This document shows positions 25,877-33,865 of a stretch of 48,922 bases of DNA, piece by piece; the stretch's first letter is position 1, and every line of letters starts with the position of its first letter. Under the pieces are notes generated by a model. It did not search any database. It was not told the DNA's origin and was given only the letters and a program-made list of their open reading frames with translations. The stretch is from positions 1 through 48,922 of the forward strand of contig CAMJQJ010000007.1 of NCBI GenBank assembly GCA_946408025.1, in the 5' to 3' direction. A program made the translations under genes and the position numbers. This DNA comes from an uncultured Faecalitalea sp. (lineage in GTDB: Bacteria > Bacillota_I > Bacilli_A > Erysipelotrichales > Erysipelotrichaceae).

Positions 25877-26644
25877 ATGTTAACAAAAGAAAGAAAGCTA
25901 AGGATCATGAATCTTTTAGAGGAGCGATCCTTTGTAACGATTAAGGAATTGATTGAAGATTTTAATGTTTCTCGTTCCAGCATTGTTAGAGACTTGATTG
26001 AATTAGAAAACCAAGGCTTGATTCAAAGAGAACGAGGCGGAGCGAGCTTAAAGAGCGTTAATATTACTCTAACGAGTTTTAATGAACCGGCCGTTCAAGA
26101 AAAAGAGAATCTTCATATCGTACAGAAGCAAAGGATTTGTAAAGAAGCAGCTAAATCTATTCGTGATGGAGATTGTGTTTATATTGATTCAGGAACGACA
26201 CCTGTTTATTTATTAGATTATTTGCAAGATAAAAAGATTACACTTGTGACTCCCAGTACATTTTTGATTCGTAAATTATCTGCAAATTTTAAAGGAGATA
26301 TTTATCTTCTTGGTGGTCAATTTAATAAGTCATATGATATGAGCTATGGCTCTTTGACTTTAGAAATGATTCGTCAATTCTATTTTGATCATGCGTTTTT
26401 ATCTACAAACGGTGTTGATCTTGAAACCAAAGAAGTTTATGTTTTTGATTTTAAGGTGGGGGCTGTTAAAAAGGAAATCATGTCTCGCTGTAAACATACC
26501 GATTTATTGATCGATGCATCTAAGTTTGAAACTAGAGCGATGTGTACATGGGCGAATTTAGATGATTTCCATACTGTATATACGGATTCAATCAAAGAAG
26601 GAATCGAACCATTGGAAAATTTTGTGATTTGTGAAAAGGAGTAG
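25877..26644 (+). CDS. DeoR family transcriptional regulator
   Basis: This 255 aa protein has an N-terminal winged helix (FVTIKELIEDFNVSRSSIVRDLIELENQGLI). It then has a DeoR sugar-phosphate sensor domain with YIDSGTTPVYLLDYL and DHAFLSTNGVDLE, where phosphosugars bind in the family. It starts 1 bp after the activase, with GGGAGG just upstream. It probably controls this operon in response to a phosphorylated sugar, which is the best clue to the glycyl radical enzyme's pathway. Confidence 0.92.
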   Translation: MLTKERKLRIMNLLEERSFVTIKELIEDFNVSRSSIVRDLIELENQGLIQRERGGASLKSVNITLTSFNEPAVQEKENLHIVQKQRICKEAAKSIRDGDCVYIDSGTTPVYLLDYLQDKKITLVTPSTFLIRKLSANFKGDIYLLGGQFNKSYDMSYGSLTLEMIRQFYFDHAFLSTNGVDLETKEVYVFDFKVGAVKKEIMSRCKHTDLLIDASKFETRAMCTWANLDDFHTVYTDSIKEGIEPLENFVICEKE

Positions 26645-26647
26645 ACT

Positions 26648-27400
26648 ATGAAAACAAAAGACCCAAGAAAATCTGCGATTTTAGAAAGTTTAAAAGGAGG
26701 TTTGATCGTATCATGCCAGGTACAAAAAGATGATCCAATCTATACTGATGATATCGTAGTAAAGATGGCAGAAGCTGCAAGATGGGCTGGTGCTGTTGGT
26801 ATTCGTGCAAATTCACCAGAGCAGATCAGCGCAATTAAAAAAGCTGTACCTGAACTTCCTGTTATTGGCTTATGGAAAGTTTGGCATGATGATACAGATG
26901 TCTTTATTACACCAACGATGAAAGAAGTGGACGCAATCTATGAAACAGGTGCAGAGATCATTGCTCTTGATTGTACAGCTCAGATCACGCATGAAAAAAC
27001 TGTTGCGTGGGACTTATTAAAACAGGCAAAAGAAAAATATCCAGATGCGATCTTCTTTGCGGATGTATCAAATTATGATGAGGCTAAGCATGCGATTGAA
27101 AATGGTGCTGATATCGTAGCTCCTACTTTATATGGTTACACAAAAGAAACCGCGCATATCGAAGGACCGGATTTAAGAGAGTTTGCGAGAATGTGCCGTG
27201 ATTTTAAAGATGATGCATATGTGATGATGGAAGGGCACTTGTATACACCAGAAGATGCAATGAAGTGTATTTTCTTAGGGGCTCATTCTGTCGTTGTAGG
27301 AAGTGCAATCACTAGACCTCATCTTACCGCAAAACGTTTTGTGGATTTGTTAAGCGGATATCAGAACAATTGGCGTGATGCAGAGAAAGCGAAACACTAA
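26648..27400 (+). CDS. NanE-like N-acylglucosamine-6-phosphate 2-epimerase, divergent
   Basis: This 250 aa TIM barrel is related to NanE, which converts ManNAc-6-P to GlcNAc-6-P. Shared motifs are GIRANSPEQISAIK, ITPTMKEVDAIYETGAEIIALDCT, FADVSNYDEA and VVVGSAITRP. The active-site stretch reads PVIGLWKVWHDD where NanE usually has GIIK followed by Tyr. The late motif reads MMEGHLYTPEDA where NanE has AEGR. The likely catalytic Lys and Glu are kept, but flanking residues differ. No sialic acid lyase, kinase or transporter is nearby. A different phosphosugar substrate linked to the glycyl radical enzyme is plausible. Confidence 0.78.
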   Translation: MKTKDPRKSAILESLKGGLIVSCQVQKDDPIYTDDIVVKMAEAARWAGAVGIRANSPEQISAIKKAVPELPVIGLWKVWHDDTDVFITPTMKEVDAIYETGAEIIALDCTAQITHEKTVAWDLLKQAKEKYPDAIFFADVSNYDEAKHAIENGADIVAPTLYGYTKETAHIEGPDLREFARMCRDFKDDAYVMMEGHLYTPEDAMKCIFLGAHSVVVGSAITRPHLTAKRFVDLLSGYQNNWRDAEKAKH

Positions 27401-27428
27401 TGTCAGAAGATTTTTCTGACATTTTTTT
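27399..27428 (+). terminator. Terminator of the glycyl radical operon
   Basis: A perfect ten-pair stem AATGTCAGAA/TTCTGACATT with a five-base loop is followed by a T run. It begins within the NanE-like stop codon. Confidence 0.9.
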
Positions 27429-27525
27429 CTTTTGTAGTATTCTATAGGTATGAGTAATATAGATAGACTTTAAGGTTTATTTAAGGAAGCGGAAGTAGTA
27501 TTAGAAAGGAAAGGACTTTTCAAAG

Positions 27526-29109
27526 ATGAAGAAAATAATTGGAAGAATAGCGGCAATTGTCATTGTACTGGGATTAGTTGGTGGCATCGTTTACTGGAAG
27601 ACTTTGCCTGAAGAAAATGTTTCCATAGAAACGATTTATACCGAAGAATATCAAAATGAGGTTGCTGATGAACTAGAATCAAAGAAATCACTAAATGATT
27701 ATGATGAAGATAATATGTTGATTGAATATAATCCATTCAAGACGAATACTTTATCGCTTTATGTTTATTTTAATACTGAAGATGCCACAAAAGTATCTTA
27801 TACAGTGAAGGCACCGAAAACAGACTATGAAGATTTTAGTGCTACTGTAGATGGTAGCTTTCGAACAGAACATGAATTTCAAGTTCTTGGTTTGATCCCT
27901 GATACATTAAATGAGGTTGAGTTTACAATAGAAGATGAAGAGGGAAATACAATTTCACGAATATATGAATATACTACATCCTCTCTTCTAGGAAACGAAG
28001 ATGTTCAACTTGAAGAAATGGACAGTACGGTGGATTCTGTAGAAATTGGAAATGGATTATTTGCCTTTATGGGGAATGATAGTGATGAACAGGATTTCAT
28101 GTATTACTATGATGAAAATGGTGTGATTCGTGGTGAAATACCAATTCTTGGGTATCGCAGTCATCGTTTGTTGTTTGAAGATGGTTTAATGTATTTTAGT
28201 GTTTCCGAAAGTAAGATGGTAGCGATGAACGGATTAGGCCAAATCGAAAAAATATATGATTTAGGACAATATGAACTGCATCATGACTACGTGTTTGATA
28301 ACGATGGAAATATTTTGATCTTGGCCTCTGATACAGAATCCGATACTGTGGAAGATCGAATTATCTTGTTGGATGTAGAAACAAAAGAAGTAAGTGAAGT
28401 CTTGGATCTTGAGGATTTATTTGGTTCATATAAAGAGATGACCACACATGCTGAAGATGAAGACTGGGATTGGATGCATATCAATACGCTTCAATGGTTG
28501 CCAGATGGTAGTGCAATCTTGAGCTCAAGAGAAACAAGTACGATCATTAAGATCAATGATCTGGAAACAAATCCAAGCATTGATTATTTGATCGGGGAAG
28601 AATCATTCTGGAGCGATACTGAGTATGCGGATTATTTGTTAACGCCAACGAGTGAATTCTCCAACACAGGTGGACAGCATTCTGTGACATATATGAGCGA
28701 TGACTCTTTAGAAGAGGGCCAATATTATCTATACTTATTCAATAATAATTATGGAGTTAGCTCAACACGCAGTGATTATGATTGGACACAGATTGAAGGT
28801 ATTGAAACAAAATTAGCTACAGAAGGAGATACTGATGTTGATAGTGTATCTTACTTCTATCAATATTTAGTAGATGAAAATGAAGGAATATATTCTTTAG
28901 TACAATCTTTTGAGATTCCTTATTCAGGAATTGTGAGCAGTGTTCAAAGAGTTGATGATTATATTATTACAGATTCAGGCATGCAAGGTGTACTAGGTAT
29001 ATATGATGCTCAGGGAAATCTATTAAAACAGTATAAATCAATGTTGAACAAGAAATATATTTATCGTATTTACTATTATGATTTTGATGGATTCTACTTT
29101 AATATTTAA
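27526..29109 (+). CDS. Membrane-anchored arylsulfate sulfotransferase-like protein
   Basis: This 527 aa protein has an N-terminal signal anchor (about residues 7-24, no lipobox Cys). A beta-rich domain reaches about residue 155, and a beta-propeller follows. It matches the arylsulfotransferase (AssT) family. His252/253 lie in YELHHDYVFDNDGNIL. His318 lies in DWDWMHINTLQWLPDGS, Arg335 in SSRETSTIIKI and His385 in GGQHSVTYM. These line up with the His, His, Arg and His set reported for E. coli AssT, where the last His carries the sulfuryl group. Such enzymes move sulfate between phenols outside the cell. The gene stands alone between two terminators, without a DsbA/DsbB-type partner. Confidence 0.8.
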   Translation: MKKIIGRIAAIVIVLGLVGGIVYWKTLPEENVSIETIYTEEYQNEVADELESKKSLNDYDEDNMLIEYNPFKTNTLSLYVYFNTEDATKVSYTVKAPKTDYEDFSATVDGSFRTEHEFQVLGLIPDTLNEVEFTIEDEEGNTISRIYEYTTSSLLGNEDVQLEEMDSTVDSVEIGNGLFAFMGNDSDEQDFMYYYDENGVIRGEIPILGYRSHRLLFEDGLMYFSVSESKMVAMNGLGQIEKIYDLGQYELHHDYVFDNDGNILILASDTESDTVEDRIILLDVETKEVSEVLDLEDLFGSYKEMTTHAEDEDWDWMHINTLQWLPDGSAILSSRETSTIIKINDLETNPSIDYLIGEESFWSDTEYADYLLTPTSEFSNTGGQHSVTYMSDDSLEEGQYYLYLFNNNYGVSSTRSDYDWTQIEGIETKLATEGDTDVDSVSYFYQYLVDENEGIYSLVQSFEIPYSGIVSSVQRVDDYIITDSGMQGVLGIYDAQGNLLKQYKSMLNKKYIYRIYYYDFDGFYFNI

Positions 29110-29111
29110 TG

Positions 29112-29139
29112 GAATCGGCTTTATGCTGATTCTTTTTTT
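29112..29139 (+). terminator. Terminator after the sulfotransferase-like gene
   Basis: The eight-pair stem GAATCGGC/GCTGATTC (one G-T wobble) with a five-base loop is followed by seven T residues. Confidence 0.85.
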
Positions 29140-29154
29140 GACCGTTGAACTGTC

Positions 29155-29183
29155 TTGTCAGCTGTAAATAAAAGATGTATAAT
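29155..29183 (+). promoter_or_regulatory. Promoter of nadABC-niaR
   Basis: TTGTCA, a 17 bp spacer and TATAAT precede nadA by about 33 bp. NiaR, encoded at the end of the operon, is expected to repress here with niacin. The TGTC-rich stretch ACTGTCTTGTCAGCTGT over the -35 is the best candidate site, but I cannot confirm a NiaR box. Confidence 0.7.
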
Positions 29184-29216
29184 TTGACGGTATAAGTTTA
29201 AAAAAGAGGGAAGATT

Positions 29217-30122
29217 ATGTCATTGTTTAGTGAAATAGAAACATTAAAGAAAGAAAAAAATGCGATTATCTTGGCGCATTACTATGTGCCTGATGAAGTG
29301 CAAAAGGTAGCCGATTTTGTTGGGGATTCATTTGCTCTGGCAAAAAAAGCTAAAGAAACGGATGCCAAGATTATCGTTTTTGCCGGAGTTCTGTTTATGG
29401 CGGAAAGTGCTAAATTGTTAAATCCAGATAAAAAAGTATTGATACCCGATATGAGTGCGGATTGTCCAATGGCACATATGGCCACCATTTCAAAGATTGA
29501 AAAGATGAAAGAAGAGTATGAAGATCTTGCGGTTGTATGTTATGTGAATTCGACAGCAGCTTTAAAAGCAGTTAGTAATGTTTGTGTAACATCTTCCAAT
29601 GCGATAGATATAGTGAAATCATTAAAGAATCAAAATATTTTCTTTATACCAGATCAACATCTTGGATCATATGTTAAAAAACAAGTTCCAGAAAAGAATA
29701 TTATTTTAAATGATGGCTATTGTATCACGCATCATGCGATGACAAAAAAGGCGGCTTTATCTGCAAAAAAACAACATCCAGAAGCATTATTGTTGGTACA
29801 TCCAGAATGTAAAGAAGAAGTGGTGCAGCTAGCAGATTATGCGGGCAGCACGGCAGGAATCATCAATTTCGCAAAAAAAAGTCCCAATAAAGAATTTATC
29901 ATTGGAACAGAACTTGGAGTTTTATGTGAATTGAAAAAGCAATGTCCGGATAAAACTTTCTATCCTATGTCTGAAGATTTGATTTGTTCTAATATGAAGA
30001 AAATTTATCTTGAAAAAGTACGAGATTGTTTAAAAGAGGAAAGTAACGAAATTATTCTAGATGAAAATATGATGATTAATGCGAACAAACCGTTGGAAAA
30101 AATGTTGGAGCTGGCATCATGA
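29217..30122 (+). CDS. nadA: Quinolinate synthase A
   Basis: This 301 aa iron-sulfur enzyme condenses iminoaspartate with dihydroxyacetone phosphate to quinolinate. It opens with AIILAHYYVPDEVQKVADFVGDS. Cluster cysteines are plausible in MSADCPMA, in VHPECKEEV and in the late SEDLICSNMKK. FAGVLFMAESAK and GTELGVLCEL are family signatures. SD AGAGGGA precedes the start. It overlaps nadB by 4 bp and works with it on the unstable iminoaspartate. Confidence 0.96.
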   Translation: MSLFSEIETLKKEKNAIILAHYYVPDEVQKVADFVGDSFALAKKAKETDAKIIVFAGVLFMAESAKLLNPDKKVLIPDMSADCPMAHMATISKIEKMKEEYEDLAVVCYVNSTAALKAVSNVCVTSSNAIDIVKSLKNQNIFFIPDQHLGSYVKKQVPEKNIILNDGYCITHHAMTKKAALSAKKQHPEALLLVHPECKEEVVQLADYAGSTAGIINFAKKSPNKEFIIGTELGVLCELKKQCPDKTFYPMSEDLICSNMKKIYLEKVRDCLKEESNEIILDENMMINANKPLEKMLELAS

Positions 30123-31405
30123 AACGAATTGAAACAGATATCTTGATCGTAGGAACAGGAGCTGCAGGATTGTTTGCAGCATTACATGCAGATTCAGATA
30201 AAAAAGTTTTAATGATCACAAAAGTTGAGAAAGATAAGAGTGATTCCTATTTAGCGCAGGGAGGAATATGTGTCTTAAAAGATGAAGAAGACTACGATAG
30301 CTTCTTTGAAGATACGATGATAGCCGGTCATTATGAAAATCGTAAGGAATCAGTTGATATCATGATTCGCTCAAGTAAAGAAACAATTGATGAACTCGTA
30401 GGTTATGGCGTTGAATTTGCCAAGAAAGGTGACCATTTTGACTACACAAGAGAAGGGTGTCACTCTAAACCTAGGATATTGTATCATGAAGATATTACGG
30501 GAGAAGAAATCACTTCAAAACTTTTAGCTGAGGTATTAACACGTAAAAACATCACGATCCTTGAAAATATGCCTATGGTTGACATTTTGGAAAGAGAAAA
30601 CGTTTGTTATGGCGTATTGGCAAAAAAAGAAGATGAATTTTATGCAATCTGGGCGGATCATACAATTTTGGCAACTGGAGGAATTGGAGGACTTTTTTTA
30701 AACTCAACAAATTATCCGCATTTACGAGGGGATGCAGTTGCGATTGCAATTCGCCATGGTATTCAATTGGAACATCCAGAATATATTCAATTTCATCCTA
30801 CGACCTTATATTCAAAAAAACATGGTAGAAGCTTTTTAATTAGCGAATCAATTCGTGGAGAAGGTGCTAAACTTTATGGAGCTGATGGAAAGCGATTTGC
30901 CAACGAAATATTACCTCGCGATCTATTGACCAAAGAAATCTTAAAGCAGATGAAAAAAGATCATAAGCCATTTGTTTGGCTAGACATGACTGTGTTAGGA
31001 AAAGAAAAGATTGTTTCGCATTTTCCACATATTTATCAACATTGTCTGAATGAGGGATATGATTGCACGAAAGAGTGGATTCCTGTTGTTCCAGGACAGC
31101 ATTATTATATGGGCGGAGTATATGTAGATAAAAATTCGAAGACTTCAATGGAACGATTGTATGCAGCTGGAGAAACAAGTTGCAATGGTGTGCACGGAAG
31201 AAATCGTTTAGCCTCTAATTCTTTATTAGAAAGTCTAGTTTTTGCGAAAAGAGCAATGCAGGATATAAAAACAAAGAAAGTAGTTCAATCTACATGCGAT
31301 TTAGAGGGTTTGGTAAAAGAAACGATTGAAAAACTACCTGAGGATTATGTTGAAGCATATAAAACTATTATTTTAAATGAGATTAAAAAACGAAAGGAGA
31401 ACTAA
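30119..31405 (+). CDS. nadB: L-aspartate oxidase
   Basis: This 428 aa FAD enzyme oxidises L-aspartate to iminoaspartate, in anaerobes probably with fumarate as acceptor. The FAD motif is ILIVGTGAAGLFAALHA at residues 8-24. SYLAQGGICV and HGRSFLISESIRGEGAKL are typical of NadB and fumarate reductase flavoproteins. GETSCNGVHGRNRLASNSLLE is the C-terminal FAD signature. It is somewhat shorter than the 500-540 aa of many NadB proteins because the C-terminal helical domain is reduced. It overlaps nadA and nadC. Confidence 0.95.
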   Translation: MKRIETDILIVGTGAAGLFAALHADSDKKVLMITKVEKDKSDSYLAQGGICVLKDEEDYDSFFEDTMIAGHYENRKESVDIMIRSSKETIDELVGYGVEFAKKGDHFDYTREGCHSKPRILYHEDITGEEITSKLLAEVLTRKNITILENMPMVDILERENVCYGVLAKKEDEFYAIWADHTILATGGIGGLFLNSTNYPHLRGDAVAIAIRHGIQLEHPEYIQFHPTTLYSKKHGRSFLISESIRGEGAKLYGADGKRFANEILPRDLLTKEILKQMKKDHKPFVWLDMTVLGKEKIVSHFPHIYQHCLNEGYDCTKEWIPVVPGQHYYMGGVYVDKNSKTSMERLYAAGETSCNGVHGRNRLASNSLLESLVFAKRAMQDIKTKKVVQSTCDLEGLVKETIEKLPEDYVEAYKTIILNEIKKRKEN

Positions 31406-32256
31406 TGAACACAATAACAATGTCAATGAATGTGGATGGATTGATTCTACAGGCTTTGAGAGAAGATATCACAAGTGAAGATATTACAACTAATGCCATT
31501 ATGAAAAAATATCAGGAAGGATCTGTACAATTGATTTGTAAACAAGATGGTGTTATTGCCGGCCTACCTGTATTTGAAAGAGTGTTCCATTTGACAGATC
31601 CTAAAACAGAGGTGTTCTTGTTTGTGGAAGATGGAGCCAAAGTAAAAAAAGGTCAGCAGATTGGTGAAGTGCATGGCGATATTCGTGTACTTTTGTCTGC
31701 GGAAAGAACGGCTTTGAATTTTCTTCAAAGAATGTCTGGAATCGCGACATATACACATGAAAGTGCAAAACTTTTAGAAGGAACAAAAACAAAATTATTA
31801 GATACAAGAAAAACGACACCAAATATGCGTGTGTTTGAAAAATATGCTGTTAAAGTTGGTGGTGGTTATAATCATCGCTATAACCTTTCGGATGGCATAT
31901 TGTTAAAGGATAACCATATTGCTGCAGCTGGTGGTATTACTGAAGCTATCAATCTAGCCAAAGAATATGCATCATTTGTTCGTAAGATTGAAATTGAAGT
32001 TGAGAATATGGATATGGTCAAAGAAGCGGTTGAGGCTGGTGCAGATATCATCATGTTAGACAATATGAGTATTGATGAAATGAAAGAAGCGGTTGCATAT
32101 ATCGATGGTAGAGCGTTGACAGAATGTAGTGGCAATGTCACAAAAGAAACAATCAAAGATTTAGCACAAGTCGGAGTGGATTATATTTCAAGTGGTGCTT
32201 TGACACACTCTGCTCCTATCCTAGACTTATCTTTAAAGAATCTAAAAGCGGTGTAA
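31405..32256 (+). CDS. nadC: Nicotinate-nucleotide pyrophosphorylase (quinolinate phosphoribosyltransferase)
   Basis: This 283 aa enzyme converts quinolinate and PRPP to NaMN with loss of CO2. Motifs include SAERTALNFLQRMSGIAT, LLDTRKTTPNMRVFEKYAV, GGGYNHRYNLSDGILLKDNH and IEIEVENMDMVKEAVEAGAD. The ATG overlaps the nadB stop by one base. NaMN then goes to the NadD domain encoded at 7493. Confidence 0.96.
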   Translation: MNTITMSMNVDGLILQALREDITSEDITTNAIMKKYQEGSVQLICKQDGVIAGLPVFERVFHLTDPKTEVFLFVEDGAKVKKGQQIGEVHGDIRVLLSAERTALNFLQRMSGIATYTHESAKLLEGTKTKLLDTRKTTPNMRVFEKYAVKVGGGYNHRYNLSDGILLKDNHIAAAGGITEAINLAKEYASFVRKIEIEVENMDMVKEAVEAGADIIMLDNMSIDEMKEAVAYIDGRALTECSGNVTKETIKDLAQVGVDYISSGALTHSAPILDLSLKNLKAV

Positions 32257-32258
32257 TC

Positions 32259-32771
32259 ATGTCCAAAAATCATCGTTTGGATATAATCGTCAAAACTTTG
32301 TGCGATTCAAGTCAGCCTGTTTCAGGAACGAAGCTAGCAAAAATTTGTGATGTGTCTAGGCAAGTCATTGTTCAAGATATAGCTTTGTTGAGGGCGAAAA
32401 AAATCGATATCATATCTACCAGTAAAGGATATATCATCTTAGATCATGATGTGAAAAGAGAAATTTATGTTTGTCATACTGATGAGATGATCGAAGATGA
32501 GTTGAATACGATTGTTGATCTAGGTGGAAAAGTAGAGAATGTTTTCGTGGATCATGCGATTTATGGAAGAATTGAGGCAAACTTGAATATTCATTCGCGA
32601 AAAGATGTCAAAAATTTTGTAACCGAAACCGCATTGAAAAAAATTAAACCATTGACAGAACTCACTGGTGGGAAACACGGCCATTTGGTTTGTGCTTCTA
32701 GTGATCCTGTTTTAGATGAGATAGAAGAAGCATTGGCTAAGAAGAATATTCTGACAAAAAAAGGTGAGTGA
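32259..32771 (+). CDS. niaR: NiaR niacin-responsive repressor
   Basis: This 170 aa protein has an N-terminal winged helix (SGTKLAKICDVSRQVIVQDIALLRA) and a C-terminal 3H domain. The 3H domain takes its name from three conserved histidines that bind metal and nicotinic acid; candidates are in VCHTDE, DHAIYGRIEA and GGKHGHLV. It regulates NAD synthesis and niacin uptake genes in Bacillota and here closes the nadABC operon, implying autoregulation. It starts 2 bp after nadC. Confidence 0.93.
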   Translation: MSKNHRLDIIVKTLCDSSQPVSGTKLAKICDVSRQVIVQDIALLRAKKIDIISTSKGYIILDHDVKREIYVCHTDEMIEDELNTIVDLGGKVENVFVDHAIYGRIEANLNIHSRKDVKNFVTETALKKIKPLTELTGGKHGHLVCASSDPVLDEIEEALAKKNILTKKGE

Positions 32772-32813
32772 TTGTCTAGTTGTGTTATAATCATTCAAAG
32801 GATGTGATTATAT

Positions 32814-33692
32814 ATGCAACCACCAGTGTTTGATAAATTTCAAAATGAAGATCGTGATTTTAAATCAATAGGAAAAAGTTTATGGGTGTATTTTGCTGTA
32901 ATGCTTATCATAACTATGCCTTTTTCCTATATCGATAATGGATTGTCGGCAATTATTTCCATTATTACGATTCTTGTCACGATCTTTTATTGTAAGCGAA
33001 AAACCAAAATACAACTACCAGGCTTTATATATAATTTAAATTGCTCTGTAAAAGAGCTGGGTAAGTATTTTGTCTTGATGACCGGATTATCCATGGTTGC
33101 TATCTTGTTTATTGGCATTGTCAGTGCAGTATTTACCATGATCACAAACTTAGATATCCCTCAGGCGGATTTTACATTTGATTTTAGTTCTTTGTCAGGG
33201 TGGCTTTTTTTATTCTATGTTTGTTTGATTGGACCAATCTTTGAAGAAGTTTTATTTCGTGGAGTAATCTTAAGAACACTTAATAAATATAATCGTTATT
33301 TTGCTATTATCGCTTCAGCATTGATTTTTGGCTTGTTTCATTTATATTTGGAACAGGGTGCACATGCATTTGTACTAGGCTTGGTTCTAGCATATGTTTC
33401 TTTGAAGACGGATTCTTTGATGACTTGTATTTTGCTACATATTTTTCATAATACGATAACGACATTTTCTTCATTCTCAACACCATTGACCATGTTTGAT
33501 TTAGTATTTCGCCTTGCCTGCATGATTGTCGCAATAATTTGGTTATCAAATCATATGAAAGATCTAAAGAAGGAATACCAAGGGGATCCAATAAGTTATC
33601 CGTTTTTCTCAAAACTTTTTTTACGATTTTCTTTTATATCTTGGTTTATTTTGTTTATATTTGAGACTATTGCTAGTTTTTTTGTGGGTTGA
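32814..33692 (+). CDS. CPBP family intramembrane glutamic endopeptidase
   Basis: This 292 aa protein has about eight transmembrane segments. The Abi/CPBP motifs are present: FEEVLFRGVILR (EExxxR), LIFGLFHLYL (FxxxH) and LLHIFHNTITTF (HxxxN/D-like). Family members act as intramembrane proteases or in bacteriocin self-immunity, and the substrate here is unknown. A TATAAT at about 32783 is a likely -10, and AAAGGATG serves as SD. It stands alone between niaR and a terminator. Confidence 0.9.
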   Translation: MQPPVFDKFQNEDRDFKSIGKSLWVYFAVMLIITMPFSYIDNGLSAIISIITILVTIFYCKRKTKIQLPGFIYNLNCSVKELGKYFVLMTGLSMVAILFIGIVSAVFTMITNLDIPQADFTFDFSSLSGWLFLFYVCLIGPIFEEVLFRGVILRTLNKYNRYFAIIASALIFGLFHLYLEQGAHAFVLGLVLAYVSLKTDSLMTCILLHIFHNTITTFSSFSTPLTMFDLVFRLACMIVAIIWLSNHMKDLKKEYQGDPISYPFFSKLFLRFSFISWFILFIFETIASFFVG

Positions 33693-33716
33693 TTTAAAGA
33701 TAAATCAACCTTTTTT
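33687..33716 (+). terminator. Terminator after the CPBP gene
   Basis: A perfect ten-pair stem GGTTGATTTA/TAAATCAACC with loop AAGA is followed by six T residues. It overlaps the stop codon. Confidence 0.9.
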
Positions 33717-33731
33717 GTTAAATCGTATCAT

Positions 33732-33760
33732 TTGAAATCGATAAACCTGTATGTTATATT
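33732..33760 (+). promoter_or_regulatory. Promoter of the ZTP riboswitch-pflB transcript
   Basis: TTGAAA, a 17 bp spacer and TATATT place the transcription start near 33767, right at the 5' edge of the riboswitch. Confidence 0.7.
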
Positions 33761-33767
33761 TAGGGTG

Positions 33768-33840
33768 CTTATATTACTGACGGAAAAAGTGGAACTGACC
33801 ACATGGAAGTATAAGAGTTTAAATGCCGTCCGTCTGGGCA
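33768..33840 (+). ncRNA. ZTP (pfl motif) riboswitch
   Basis: P1 is CTTATA/TATAAG (33768-33773 with 33810-33815). ACTGACGG, the GTGG/CCAC hairpin and GGAAG make the first domain. The second is the hairpin TGCC...GGGCA containing CCGTCTGGGC, the hallmark 3' motif. The loop CCGTC can pair with GACGG (33779-33783) as the pseudoknot that forms the ZTP site. ZTP accumulates when 10-formyl-THF is short. A link to pyruvate formate-lyase, a formate source, is the context that named the motif. Confidence 0.85.
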
Positions 33841-33865
33841 GCCATAGAAAAGACAGGAGGACAAC

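Noticed and set aside
26648-27400. Sialic acid utilisation cluster
   Set aside because: Only a NanE-like gene is present; NanA, NanK and a sialate transporter are missing, and active-site surroundings differ.
29140-29200. NiaR operator
   Set aside because: TGTC-containing words overlap the -35, but no symmetric site I could match with confidence; not listed as a separate feature.
31564-32156. Minus-strand ORFs of 64-92 aa within nadC
   Set aside because: These are shadows of the nadC coding frame without start signals.
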